A DNA stretch of 62,415 bases from Oscillospiraceae bacterium (GTDB lineage: Bacteria > Bacillota > Clostridia > Oscillospirales > Oscillospiraceae): NCBI GenBank assembly GCA_016292255.1, contig JAEEZZ010000148.1:1-62415 (forward strand), written 5' to 3'. Position numbers and translations under genes: made by a program. The notes below the pieces were generated by a model, which saw only the letters and a program-made list of their open reading frames with translations, was not told where the DNA came from and made no database searches. The stretch's first letter is position 1. Each line of letters opens with the position of its first letter. Of the stretch, positions 42,993-51,528 are shown in pieces.

Positions 42993-44543
42993 GTGCGTGC
43001 GAGACGACTTATGGAAAAACATGAGCTTGAAACAACCATGGATTTTGAAAGCTTCCGGCGAGATAACCGCCGCAAGGTCAATCGCACTCTGAATCAGACA
43101 CTCTGGTTTTGCATCCTGACCGGTCCTGCTATCGCCCTTGGGATTATGTGCGGTGTATTCCGTCAAACAAGCTATCTCGCCTGTGCGATTGTCACTGTTG
43201 CGGTGGCTCTGGTAGCAGGCGGCGATTCGCTGATATTGAAAAAACTGCCTTACAGCTATGTCCCAAGCGTCATTGCGTTGGTTGCGCTTGATTTTCTCCT
43301 TTGCTACATGAGCTTTGCCCATATATCGATCCGGCTGACATGGTTTGTCGTTCCGCTCCTCAGCCTTCTGCTTTTGGATTCCTGGGCTTACATCGGCGTG
43401 TCGTTTCTGAATTATCTGATTATGGCCCTCGGTATGTGGATGGAGGCGATGTATATCGTCGAGCTTCGCACGGATTTCAAAACGACGTTGGAGGGCTTCA
43501 TCAACATCTTTTCCGGGTGCACCATCGAAGCCGCGGTGATGTTTCTTGTCGGTCTGATGCTCAGCAAAGCTACGAATAGTTATTATCGAAAGATGATCAG
43601 TCAGTATGCTGAGGCGGAAGAGCAAAAGCGAACCCTGCAGGAGAATCTTGGTATTTTGGACTCCATGGCTGAAATCTATGATTATGTCAACTTAATTAAT
43701 TTCACCGAGTCCACAGAGATGTCCTTGCGTGAGGAAGTCTTACGCAAGCTTCCCATTGTACCGGGGCAGGATCACACCCATATGACGCAGGGGCTGAGAG
43801 CGCACATTACTGCGGATATGGTGGATGCTTTCTGGAGATTTACAGACATTACCACCGTTCCTGAGCGCTTGATTAACCGCAAGAGCATCTCTGATGAATT
43901 TGTCAGCAGCCGTATCGGTTGGTTCCGCGCGCAGTATATTCGCGTACAGGGCGAAATGGACCGGAAGCCGGATGTTGTAATCTATACGATCCAGAACATT
44001 GACGCAGACAAGCGGAGAGAAGAGCACCTGATCCGAATTTCCAGAACGGATGAGCTTACTGGAATGTTTAATCGCCATTGCTATGAGGTAGATGTTGCGG
44101 AGCTGCAGGAATCAGGAATTGACAGAGAGTTGACTGTCATTTCTGCGGATGTCAATGGACTGAAGTTGGTGAATGACAGTATGGGGCATGCCGCGGGAGA
44201 CGAACTGATCTGCGGTGCAGCCTATTGCTTGCTTTCAGCGCTGGGAAACCGTGGAAAGGTGTATCGTACCGGCGGAGATGAGTTTATGGCGATCGTTTAT
44301 GCTTCAGACTGCGAGGCCTTGCTGCGCGAGATCCAGGACAATGTGTCTTCCTGGAAAGGGAAAATTGTTGATTCAGTTTCCATCTCTGTCGGCTGCGCGA
44401 CACATGCGGAGTTCCCAAGTGGAAGCATTGAAGAGCTTGAACGGATTGCAGACGCCAGAATGTATGAGGATAAGGAGCGGTTTTACCGTCAGAATGGACG
44501 GGAACGGAGAATGTTTAATCCGAATATTATCCCCAAAAAATAG
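42993..44543 (+). CDS. Membrane-bound diguanylate cyclase (GGDEF)
   Basis: The 516-residue protein has six hydrophobic segments in residues about 35-200, a coiled linker, a PAS-like region (about 210-345) and a GGDEF domain near 350-500 with an intact active site RTGGDEFMAI. It should make cyclic di-GMP. The start is GTG 42993 with GGAGG close upstream; ATG 43011 is the alternative. The first 200 residues resemble a sensor with unknown signal. Confidence 0.88.
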   Translation: MRARRLMEKHELETTMDFESFRRDNRRKVNRTLNQTLWFCILTGPAIALGIMCGVFRQTSYLACAIVTVAVALVAGGDSLILKKLPYSYVPSVIALVALDFLLCYMSFAHISIRLTWFVVPLLSLLLLDSWAYIGVSFLNYLIMALGMWMEAMYIVELRTDFKTTLEGFINIFSGCTIEAAVMFLVGLMLSKATNSYYRKMISQYAEAEEQKRTLQENLGILDSMAEIYDYVNLINFTESTEMSLREEVLRKLPIVPGQDHTHMTQGLRAHITADMVDAFWRFTDITTVPERLINRKSISDEFVSSRIGWFRAQYIRVQGEMDRKPDVVIYTIQNIDADKRREEHLIRISRTDELTGMFNRHCYEVDVAELQESGIDRELTVISADVNGLKLVNDSMGHAAGDELICGAAYCLLSALGNRGKVYRTGGDEFMAIVYASDCEALLREIQDNVSSWKGKIVDSVSISVGCATHAEFPSGSIEELERIADARMYEDKERFYRQNGRERRMFNPNIIPKK

Positions 44544-44872
44544 AGCGCCGATCCCATTGCGAGATAACGTCATTTCGTAAGACAACAGAAAGAATACCCC
44601 GTATCCTAAAATGGGTACGGGGTATTTTCTTGAAGCGTTATCCGGCAGTTCCTGTTATGATCCGTAGTAAATTAAAAAACATAGTCGAGTTGCAAAACAT
44701 TGCATAGAATACAAAGACACCAGCGTTCCCCGAAAAAAGGGTTGGCTGGTGACTTTTTTGGCATAATTAGGCTATTACAAAGAAAGAATGCGTAGAAAAG
44801 TGAAAAGCGTGAAAAAATGTCTGTCACCCCAAAAGAGAATTCTCACCTCCGGTTCGGCCGGAGACAGTTTAA
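44544..44872. other. Intergenic region between convergent genes
   Basis: No gene was seen. It contains two terminator-like hairpins; the second, at about 44718-44757 (ACCAGC ... GCTGGT then ACTTTTTT), has an interrupted stem. Confidence 0.6.
44593..44628 (+). terminator. Terminator after the diguanylate cyclase gene
   Basis: AATACCCCGTATCC / GGGTACGGGGTATT stem with a T-run after it. Confidence 0.85.
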
Positions 44873-46030
44873 TCATAGGAGCCGCTTGCTCAGTTGTTCC
44901 GGGTCGAGCTCGTCCAGGTCGACCACCTCAATGTCCAGTTCAGCAGCACGATTTCTTGTGACGGTGCAGGCCCGCTCGGCGCTTACGATGATCGCCCTTG
45001 CTACCTCACCGCCGAAGCGGTCCCGCAGAATCGCCAATTCGTTGAGTGCTTCCGTGCGGATCTCGGAGGTCTTGCAGCTGATAAATACGGGCTTGATACC
45101 CCGGACCGCGACAACGTCGATCTCATTGCTGACGCCGTCCCGGGTGTTCTGCCCATCCCAGTCCACGACGACGCTGACGCGCACGTCTTGATATCTCCCG
45201 CTTTTGACGCATGCCTTCCAGACGTAGAGCTCCAGCACGCTGCCCACGTCGCGCAGCCAGGCGCGGATCTGCGCGTCGGCAAAGGAAAAGCGCACCTGCT
45301 CTCCCGGCAGCAGCTCCAGCTCCCGCAAAAATCCCAATTCAGACAGATCCCGCAACGCTTCCTCGTTGGCGGTGAGCATGCCCCGGTCTCCCTTGACCTG
45401 CCAGGGCGCGACAACAAAGAGCGAGAGCGGACCTTCTTTTGGCGTTGGGGAGACACGTTGCAGGTAGGAGACGATCCTCTGCCATTGATGCCGATACTTC
45501 AAAAACAGTTTGAAAAAGCCGTCGATCTTCCCGGTGTACTGCTCCAAAACCGTATTGTCGACCCTGCCTTGCCGGACCGAGCCGCCTGCCGCGGCAAAGC
45601 AGTCTGGGGCGGAGAGCAGCACGTCGCAGAGGACATTGTGTGCGAACGGCGCATTCTGGATGTCGAAAAAAGTGTTGCGCTTTCTGGAGTAAGTGAAAAC
45701 CGGAAGCGGCTGCTCGGCGCAGAGCAGGCCTCCTGCAAACAGCGCCGCATCCGAACCGCCCGAGATGTCTAAGGCGCAGTCTGGGTACTGCTGCACCACG
45801 GTCTCCAGCGCGCGCTTGACCGAAGCAGCGTTCAGCGTCGCCGTCTCCCGGAACAGAATCTGAGTCTCAAGCCCACGCTGCATGAAATAGTTCTTCAGCT
45901 TCTGCTGCAGGGCGCGGTTCTCTGAGATCTCCTTGTCGCAGAGAAAAACCGTCCGCTCCGGCCGAAACATCTCAGTTCCCAGTACATTCGCGATCGGACG
46001 CTTATCGAAGAGCTCAATCAAAGTCTGCAT
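44873..46030 (-). CDS. Card1-like CARF nuclease (DUF1887 family)
   Basis: The 385-residue protein has an N-terminal Rossmann-like CARF domain with LDISGGSDAALFAGG near residues 88-101, and a C-terminal PD-D/ExK-type nuclease: GSVLELYV near 263-270, NEIDVVAVRG near 302-310 and FISCKTSEI near 317-324, so the residues are Glu 267, Asp 305 and Lys 320. In DUF1887 proteins the CARF domain binds cyclic oligoadenylate made by type III CRISPR complexes and switches on DNA or RNA cutting. No Cas10 gene is in the window, so the trigger is unknown. GAGGAGGA precedes ATG 46030. Confidence 0.78.
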   Translation of the reverse strand: MQTLIELFDKRPIANVLGTEMFRPERTVFLCDKEISENRALQQKLKNYFMQRGLETQILFRETATLNAASVKRALETVVQQYPDCALDISGGSDAALFAGGLLCAEQPLPVFTYSRKRNTFFDIQNAPFAHNVLCDVLLSAPDCFAAAGGSVRQGRVDNTVLEQYTGKIDGFFKLFLKYRHQWQRIVSYLQRVSPTPKEGPLSLFVVAPWQVKGDRGMLTANEEALRDLSELGFLRELELLPGEQVRFSFADAQIRAWLRDVGSVLELYVWKACVKSGRYQDVRVSVVVDWDGQNTRDGVSNEIDVVAVRGIKPVFISCKTSEIRTEALNELAILRDRFGGEVARAIIVSAERACTVTRNRAAELDIEVVDLDELDPEQLSKRLL

Positions 46031-46383
46031 GGCATTTCCTCCTCTTGGGTACAGCATAGCGCACGATTCTCCGAAAAAAATCACTGAATAATGCAAATCC
46101 GCCCCGAATTCTTTTGCTCTTTCTGCTAATTGCGGTAGAGTACGGTAGCGATGAAGCCACAGCGTCTGCGGTTGAAATCATTGATCGGTACATAATCGAT
46201 TGCTTTGCTTTCCAGTAAAACGGAAACCTAGTATCGACATTATACCACAAAAGCGTTAACGATTCAACGATCTGCGGGAGGTAAATTCTGAACAGGTCTT
46301 TCAAGAGATGAAAAGTATAAATCTTTGGTCTGGACTTTCGACAGAAGATGTGATATGTGTTGTGTCGCAAGGAGGTGCGAAAC
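46031..46383. other. Noncoding region between Card1-like gene and module copy 2
   Basis: No convincing gene was seen. It holds the divergent control regions of the Card1-like gene and the module, with the conserved module promoter at 46331-46359. Confidence 0.6.
46331..46359 (+). promoter_or_regulatory. Conserved promoter of A/B module, copy 2
   Basis: TGGACT, 17 bases, TATGTG, then TTGTGTCGCAAGGAGGTGCG carrying the ribosome site of gene A. Confidence 0.6.
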
Positions 46384-46740
46384 ATGGCACGGATATCAAT
46401 CAGCGACCTGTACCGGGGCGAGGGCCCGGGCGAGAAGTACGGCGGAATTCTGAACGCCGTGGTCCGGGATGTTTCCAACAAAGGCACCCCGGAAGGGTAC
46501 GACGAGAGAACGTGGATAGAGCTGATGATCGTAAAGCACACGTTTCTTACGGCAATGAAAATGGCAGAACAAGGCGACGTTGTTTCGGAACTGACCGAAG
46601 CGGCGTCGCCTTTCTGCACGGCAGAGCAAGGAGCACAGCTATGCAGTAGTGCACACAAGAGCGCCACGATACCACCCGGTAGCGACGCACAGTGTGCGCC
46701 ACATCCTCAAAACGGGACGAGAGAGGAGGTGGAGAAATGA
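46384..46740 (+). CDS. Module gene A, copy 2 (unknown function)
   Basis: The 118-residue protein shares the MARISISDLY start, GEGPGEKYGGILN and the central DERTWIEL with copy 1, but residues 29-36 differ (RDVSNKGT against QEFFTSGV). The C-terminal part from about 80 contains the REP palindrome at 46684-46700, as in copy 1 but longer. Its stop overlaps gene B by ATGA. AAGGAGGTG precedes ATG. Confidence 0.65.
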   Translation: MARISISDLYRGEGPGEKYGGILNAVVRDVSNKGTPEGYDERTWIELMIVKHTFLTAMKMAEQGDVVSELTEAASPFCTAEQGAQLCSSAHKSATIPPGSDAQCAPHPQNGTREEVEK

Positions 46741-47027
46741 GCATGCTGGAAGAGCTGTGGTTGGGCGGCCTGGACTACCAGGGGCGGCCTGTGAAGAAGG
46801 GTTGCGCCATGGAGCGCAAGATGTGTCTCTACGCCAGGAACGCGGAAAAGATGAAGGGAATGCTGACCGGTCCTCAAGCGGAGCAGTACGAGAAAACCAT
46901 CGATGCCTTCAACGACGTTCTCGGGCAGTCCGAGATCGAAGCCTACGAGTTCGGCTTCACCCTGGCCGTCCGGTTGATGATGGACGTCATGCAGACCATG
47001 GAGCTCCCGTCCATCGACGATGTCTGA
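46737..47027 (+). CDS. Module gene B, copy 2 (DUF6809-like)
   Basis: The 96-residue protein has the same length and ends as copy 1: MSMLEELWLGGLDYQGRPV at the start and FTLAVRLMMDVM then PSIDDV at the end. About half of the residues are identical to copy 1. GAGAGGAGGTGG precedes the start. Confidence 0.75.
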   Translation: MSMLEELWLGGLDYQGRPVKKGCAMERKMCLYARNAEKMKGMLTGPQAEQYEKTIDAFNDVLGQSEIEAYEFGFTLAVRLMMDVMQTMELPSIDDV

Positions 47028-47212
47028 CAGTCAAGAACTGGTTTGCTGTAAACAAAGAATAGAAAACCGTGGTCTGGCAGCAAGCCGGGCCACGGTAATT
47101 TTTTTGTTGCAAAGCGTATCTGTCCGAATTATGGTACCGGAAATATGCTCTAATGTGGGTGTAGGATCAGCCGTAGTGTTTTTGATTTCAAAAAAGTTGG
47201 AGGGTTTGAAAA

Positions 47213-47422
47213 ATGAAGGAAAGCGAATACAAGAGTTATGATGATTTGCCGCTGATGCTGAACGCGGAAACGCTGGCGAAGGTCTTCGGCATCGCGGTCT
47301 CCAGCGCGTATGAGTTGATGCACGAGAAAGACTTCCCGACGGTGCAGATCGGCAGTCGTCTCGTGGTACCGAAGCAGGCGTTCATTGATTGGGTGAGCAC
47401 GCACACCGGAGGCGCAGAATGA
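47213..47422 (+). CDS. Small HTH protein, excisionase-like
   Basis: The 69-residue protein has a helix-turn-helix of the DNA-binding 17 (excisionase) type: LNAETLAKVFGIAVSSAYELM, then FPTVQIGSRLVVPKQAFIDW. GAGGG precedes ATG 47213. Its stop overlaps the next gene as ATGA. Such proteins steer recombination of integrative elements, and two recombinases lie just downstream. Confidence 0.82.
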   Translation: MKESEYKSYDDLPLMLNAETLAKVFGIAVSSAYELMHEKDFPTVQIGSRLVVPKQAFIDWVSTHTGGAE

Positions 47423-48159
47423 TTCCGTGGAATCAGCAGCGCCCCGATCCCAGGCTGTATTACTTCGCCGTGCCGAATGCGATCTTCGACGACGGGATCA
47501 ACGCTGTCGAGTACGCGATCATGGCGTACCTGTACAGCCGTGTAGCCCGGAAGCTGGACGCGCCGAACCTCATGACTGTCATGCACAATCTTTCTGTCAG
47601 TCGGAACACGCTGAAAAAGTACGTGCGACGATTGGTAAAACGAAATTGGTTGATCGTGCAGCACCGTCGGTTTTCTTTTGCACTTGCGTTTTCTATGAAG
47701 GACACGATCCACTTGTCTGCTGCGCCTCGGCCTCGCGTCGGATATTTCTTTCCCATGCCGGTTGCTGTTTTCGGTTTGGGCTTGTCTGCGGGAGAGCTGG
47801 CGGTCTACGGTTATCTGTTGTCCCGCGAGGATCGGGAGAGCTTCGAGTGCTGGCCCAGCAGCAAGACAATCGGCGCGGCGCTGCACATGTCCAAGAACAC
47901 GGTACTGAAATACGTTCACCGCTTGGAAGAAAAAGGTTTCATTGTGACGGAGCCCACCCAGGTACGACGCAGGGACGGGACCAAATGGAACGGCAATCTG
48001 AAATACCACATCCGTCCGATCCAGTCTGTCGTGAAAGCCTGGAACGAAAAACAAGCGGAGAGAGCGCGGGAGGAAAGCCGTCTGTTTCGGGCGATGAAAA
48101 TTGCCGCCCACAGGCCGGGCTTCACGGTCAGCGCGAGTATCCCGAAAGAGAGACGGTAA
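47419..48159 (+). CDS. Replication-initiator-like winged-helix protein
   Basis: The 246-residue protein looks like two tandem winged helix-turn-helix domains: NLSVSRNTLKKYVRRLVKR near residues 60-80 and ALHMSKNTVLKYVHRLEEKG near 155-175. The repetition of SxNTxxKYVxRL is the mark of RepA-like or primosomal helix-turn-helix proteins in integrative elements and plasmids. ATG 47419 overlaps the excisionase stop. The last codons are the left part of the repeat 48151-48209. Confidence 0.72.
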   Translation: MIPWNQQRPDPRLYYFAVPNAIFDDGINAVEYAIMAYLYSRVARKLDAPNLMTVMHNLSVSRNTLKKYVRRLVKRNWLIVQHRRFSFALAFSMKDTIHLSAAPRPRVGYFFPMPVAVFGLGLSAGELAVYGYLLSREDRESFECWPSSKTIGAALHMSKNTVLKYVHRLEEKGFIVTEPTQVRRRDGTKWNGNLKYHIRPIQSVVKAWNEKQAERAREESRLFRAMKIAAHRPGFTVSASIPKERR

Positions 48160-48209
48160 GGCCGATTTCGGAGCGATATTGGATGTCGCGTTTTAGATAG
48201 CAGGAGAAA
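48151..48209. repeat. Right-end repeat of the mobile module, intact copy
   Basis: Homologous to 42849-42905; it begins with the final codons and stop of the initiator-like gene. Confidence 0.7.
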
Positions 48210-48500
48210 GGCTTGGCGTCGTAGACGCTTTTCAAGCCGGTTCACAATCGCCGGCAACGCCGACGTTGTAAGGGTTTTTCGGGCTTTTCGACTGTTACCA
48301 AAAGTGGGGTCATAAACAACGTGTAAATCAAGAAATGGAGTCACAATGCCCGTTTTCCCAGTGTTTTCCACGAGTTTTTTGGAGTCATGCATGTTATCCG
48401 GCGCTTTTATACGAAATGATAACTTTTTGTGTCTGGACGGATTGACGCTGGATATCTGCAAAGGCTTGTGATAGTTTGTGTGGCAGGAGGTGAAAGGATA
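48160..48500. other. Noncoding region upstream of the recombinases
   Basis: No gene was seen. It has three GGRGTCAY octamers (48306-48313, 48337-48344 and 48381-48388), repeated once more after the recombinases at 51114-51121; they could be recombinase arm sites. Confidence 0.5.
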
Positions 48501-49622
48501 ATGGCAAAGCGAAGAGCGAAGGGCGAGGGCTGTGTCTGCAAGCGGGCCGACGGACGCTGGCAGGGTCGCGTCATCATCGGTCGAAAGGAAAACGGTTCTC
48601 CCATCTATAAATTCGTTCTGGCAAAGACGCAGAAGGAGCTCATGCCGAAGATGCGTGCAGTGCTGGAGCAGTACGACGGCGTCCATCTCACAGTGGACAG
48701 CAATCTGACCCTGGCCGAATGGCTGAAGCGCTGGCTCAAGGAGTACGCCGAAACCTGTCTCCGCCCATCTACGATCCGGAACTACCGGCACATCTGCAAC
48801 AACTATCTGATCCCGGCGCTGGGAAACAAGCAGCTCCGCAAGCTCACGACGCCGATGATCCAGGCAGTCTACAATTCTCTGCAAACGAAGCGCGGTCTCT
48901 CCAACGAAACCGTGCGCGGTGTCCACATGATGCTCCACGAAGCGCTGGAAGCTGCAGTCCGCGGGCAGATGCTCCCGTCCAATCCCACCAACGGGACCAC
49001 GATCCCGAAGAAAGAATACGCGCAGAAACAGATTCTGAACAACGAACAGCTGGATCGCTTTCTGGAAATAATCAAAACGGAACCGGCCTGGTACGATTTC
49101 TTCTACACGGAAATCACCACCGGGCTTCGTCGCGGCGAGATCTGCGGCCTGCGCTGGGAGGACCTGGACGAGATCACGGGGCAGCTCCACATCCGCAGAA
49201 GCGTCCGGACTACGGCATCGGGCTATGAGGTGGGCGAAACGAAAACGAACCGGGGCAAGCGCACGATCCTTCTGCCTGCCAGCACGCTCAGTCTGCTGGT
49301 CAAACGGCACAGAGATTCATCCAGCCCGTGGATCTTCCACGATCCCAAGAACCCGGCGCAGCCCATCTCCACCAACGCAGCCTACCAAAAGCTGAAGGAG
49401 CTGCTGAAGAAGGCGGAGCTACCATCCATCCGCTTCCATGATCTTCGTCACACCTTCGCTACCCACGCCCTGCAAAGCGGCGTGGACGCCAAAACGCTCT
49501 CCGGCATCCTGGGCCACACCGACGCCAGCTTCACCCTGGACACCTACACCCACGTCACGACAGACATGCAGAAGAACGCTTCCAATATCATCGGAAACTT
49601 CATGGAGGAGGTGCTGCCATGA
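48501..49622 (+). CDS. Tyrosine recombinase/integrase 1
   Basis: The 373-residue enzyme has an N-terminal arm-binding domain (GEGCVCKRADGRWQGRVIIG), a SAM-like core-binding domain and the catalytic domain with Arg in TGLRRGEI near residue 215, HDLRHTF near 312 and GHTDASFTLDTYTHV with the nucleophile Tyr. AGGAGGTGAAAG precedes ATG 48501; the frame extends 24 codons further upstream. Its stop overlaps integrase 2 by ATGA. Confidence 0.94.
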   Translation: MAKRRAKGEGCVCKRADGRWQGRVIIGRKENGSPIYKFVLAKTQKELMPKMRAVLEQYDGVHLTVDSNLTLAEWLKRWLKEYAETCLRPSTIRNYRHICNNYLIPALGNKQLRKLTTPMIQAVYNSLQTKRGLSNETVRGVHMMLHEALEAAVRGQMLPSNPTNGTTIPKKEYAQKQILNNEQLDRFLEIIKTEPAWYDFFYTEITTGLRRGEICGLRWEDLDEITGQLHIRRSVRTTASGYEVGETKTNRGKRTILLPASTLSLLVKRHRDSSSPWIFHDPKNPAQPISTNAAYQKLKELLKKAELPSIRFHDLRHTFATHALQSGVDAKTLSGILGHTDASFTLDTYTHVTTDMQKNASNIIGNFMEEVLP

Positions 49623-51049
49623 GCAAGCGTAGAAAGAAAGGTGAAGGCACGCTGGTCTTCCGGGAGGACGGACGCTGGGAGGGCCGCGTCGTGGTCGGCT
49701 ACGACGAAAACGGTCTTCCGAAAACAAAAAGCGTCCTGGCCCGCACGAAAGCGGAGTGCCAGGAACGCTTGGACGCGCTGATCGCGGAGCAGGATCAGGC
49801 GGCGGGTAAACTGACGAAGCCATGCTCCTCGGGCATGCCCTTTGGAGAGTGGATCAGCTATTGGTACGAGAACTTCGTCAAGCCCGCCCTGCGACCCACC
49901 ACGCAAATGGGCTACGAGAACAGCATCTACAAGCACATCATTCCCGTACTGGGCAAGGTCCCGCTGGCGGAGCTAAATCAAGAATGCCTGCAAAAGTTCT
50001 ATGCCCAGCTCAAGAAAAGTGGACGCCTGCGGGAAACGGAGCACTTCGGCCCCGGCCTCTCGGATCGTTCCGTGCGCGCGTGCCACGACGTGATCCGCAT
50101 GGCCATGGACCGGGCCGTCACGGAAAAGCTCCTGCGCAGCAATCCCGCCGACGCCTGCAAGCTGCCGCCCAAGCGCGGAAAGGAGATGCAGGTTCTGCAC
50201 CGGGACGAGATCCAGCGCTTCCTGATCCAGGCGAGGGAGGAGGGCTTCTACGAGATGGCGGTGCTTGAGCTGTCCACCGGTATGCGCCGGGGCGAGATCT
50301 GCGCCTTGCAGTGGAACGATCTGGATTTCACCACCGGAGAGCTTCGGATCTGCCGTCAGGTCTATCGCGCCGACGGGCAGCTCACGGTCTCCCAGCCCAA
50401 GACCAGGACCTCGCTGCGCACCGTTATCCTTCCACCTGCGGTTCTTTCGATTCTGAAAGCGAAAAAGGAACGAAGCAGCTCCCAATGGATCTTCCCGTCA
50501 CCCCTGGACGATGCCGTCCCGTGCTCACCCGACGCGATCCGCAAAAAGTTGAAACGGATTCTGGAGCACGCGGAGTGCAAAAGCGTCCGATTCCATGATC
50601 TGCGTCACACCTTCGCCACGGAAGCCCTGGAGCACGGCATGGACGTGAAAACTCTGTCGGCCATCATCGGCCACGTGAATTCCGCCACCACGCTGAACGT
50701 GTACAGCCACGTGACAGACCAAATGCGGAAGCAGGCGGCGCAGAAGATCGACGCCGGGATAGGGACCTGTGAGGCACGAGAAGGCGATTTGTCGCATCTT
50801 CCGTCCCAGGAGGGGAATGGACCCGTCCGGAAGCCCTTCGAGCCCTATAAGGGCTCCCGCCGCAAACCCGGCACCGGCTGCCTGCATCAGATCAACGACC
50901 ACCTCTGGGAAGGAAAGTACGCCCCCCGCGGCCCCGACGGCAAACGCATTTGCAAAAATGTCTATGCTCCGACAAAAGAGGAATGCGAAGAAAAGCTGCA
51001 AGCAATGATTGCGGAAATCAATAACAGTGCACAACCTGCCCAGAAATAA
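49619..51049 (+). CDS. Tyrosine recombinase/integrase 2 with a second arm domain
   Basis: The 476-residue enzyme has catalytic residues in TGMRRGEI near 222, HDLRHTF near 330 and GHVNSATTLNVYSHV near 352-366. It has an arm-binding domain at the N-terminus (GEGTLVFREDGRWEGRVVVG) and about 60 extra residues at the C-terminus (about 418-470) that again look like an arm-binding domain: HQINDHLWEGKYAPRGPDGK and APTKEECEEKLQAM. This second copy is unusual. Tandem recombinases may act as a pair. Confidence 0.9.
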   Translation: MSKRRKKGEGTLVFREDGRWEGRVVVGYDENGLPKTKSVLARTKAECQERLDALIAEQDQAAGKLTKPCSSGMPFGEWISYWYENFVKPALRPTTQMGYENSIYKHIIPVLGKVPLAELNQECLQKFYAQLKKSGRLRETEHFGPGLSDRSVRACHDVIRMAMDRAVTEKLLRSNPADACKLPPKRGKEMQVLHRDEIQRFLIQAREEGFYEMAVLELSTGMRRGEICALQWNDLDFTTGELRICRQVYRADGQLTVSQPKTRTSLRTVILPPAVLSILKAKKERSSSQWIFPSPLDDAVPCSPDAIRKKLKRILEHAECKSVRFHDLRHTFATEALEHGMDVKTLSAIIGHVNSATTLNVYSHVTDQMRKQAAQKIDAGIGTCEAREGDLSHLPSQEGNGPVRKPFEPYKGSRRKPGTGCLHQINDHLWEGKYAPRGPDGKRICKNVYAPTKEECEEKLQAMIAEINNSAQPAQK

Positions 51050-51160
51050 AGGTTCATTACTGCTGCATGTGTAGGGTTCATTTTCAACAAATAATTACGA
51101 AAACACTTTTGTCGGGGTCATATACTTTAGCTCTTGTACAGAAGAAGTATTCTGACGCGG

Positions 51161-51502
51161 TCAGTTCATCAGAGAAGCAATGACCGCCGTCTCCTTGAGG
51201 ATATCCCCGTGTAGTATTTCATAATCGCCGGGCGTTTTGCTCCGGAGAAGCTCAGTCAATTCGCACACGGGAGCGGCGATCGGATCAAGCGCAAGATTGT
51301 TTACACCGCCCTTCCACTTGTGAGCGACTTCGAACGCGCGGTCAAGATCGCCTTCCTTCAAAGCCGCGCCGAGTGCGTCGGCGGAGATCTCCTGTATACA
51401 GATCTTTACAAGGCGCAGATAAAGCGACTCGTTGTTTGCGCAACGGGACAATCCCTTTTCGACGTCGGCGCCGTATTCCTTCAGTTTTTCAACGGTAAGC
51501 AT
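51161..51502 (-). CDS. Histidine phosphotransfer (HPt) protein
   Basis: The 113-residue all-helical protein has the HPt site AHKWKGGVNNLAL with the phospho-His at residue 61. It is last in the minus-strand signalling operon, 26 bases after the REC-GGDEF-EAL gene, and is the expected shuttle from the hybrid kinase to a receiver. No ABC or response regulator of its own was seen. Confidence 0.85.
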   Translation of the reverse strand: MLTVEKLKEYGADVEKGLSRCANNESLYLRLVKICIQEISADALGAALKEGDLDRAFEVAHKWKGGVNNLALDPIAAPVCELTELLRSKTPGDYEILHGDILKETAVIASLMN

Positions 51503-51528
51503 ATAGTATTCCTCCGATAAAGTATTAT

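Noticed and set aside
42813-43625. 270-codon minus-strand frame across the diguanylate cyclase
   Set aside because: Antisense to a clear GGDEF gene with no motif.
42356-46030. A complete type III or type I CRISPR-Cas locus
   Set aside because: No Cas1, Cas2, Cas3, Cas10 or Cascade gene is present; only the array and the Card1-like protein.
46384-51049. Prophage
   Set aside because: Recombinases, an excisionase-like and an initiator-like gene are present, but no capsid, terminase, tail or lysis genes.
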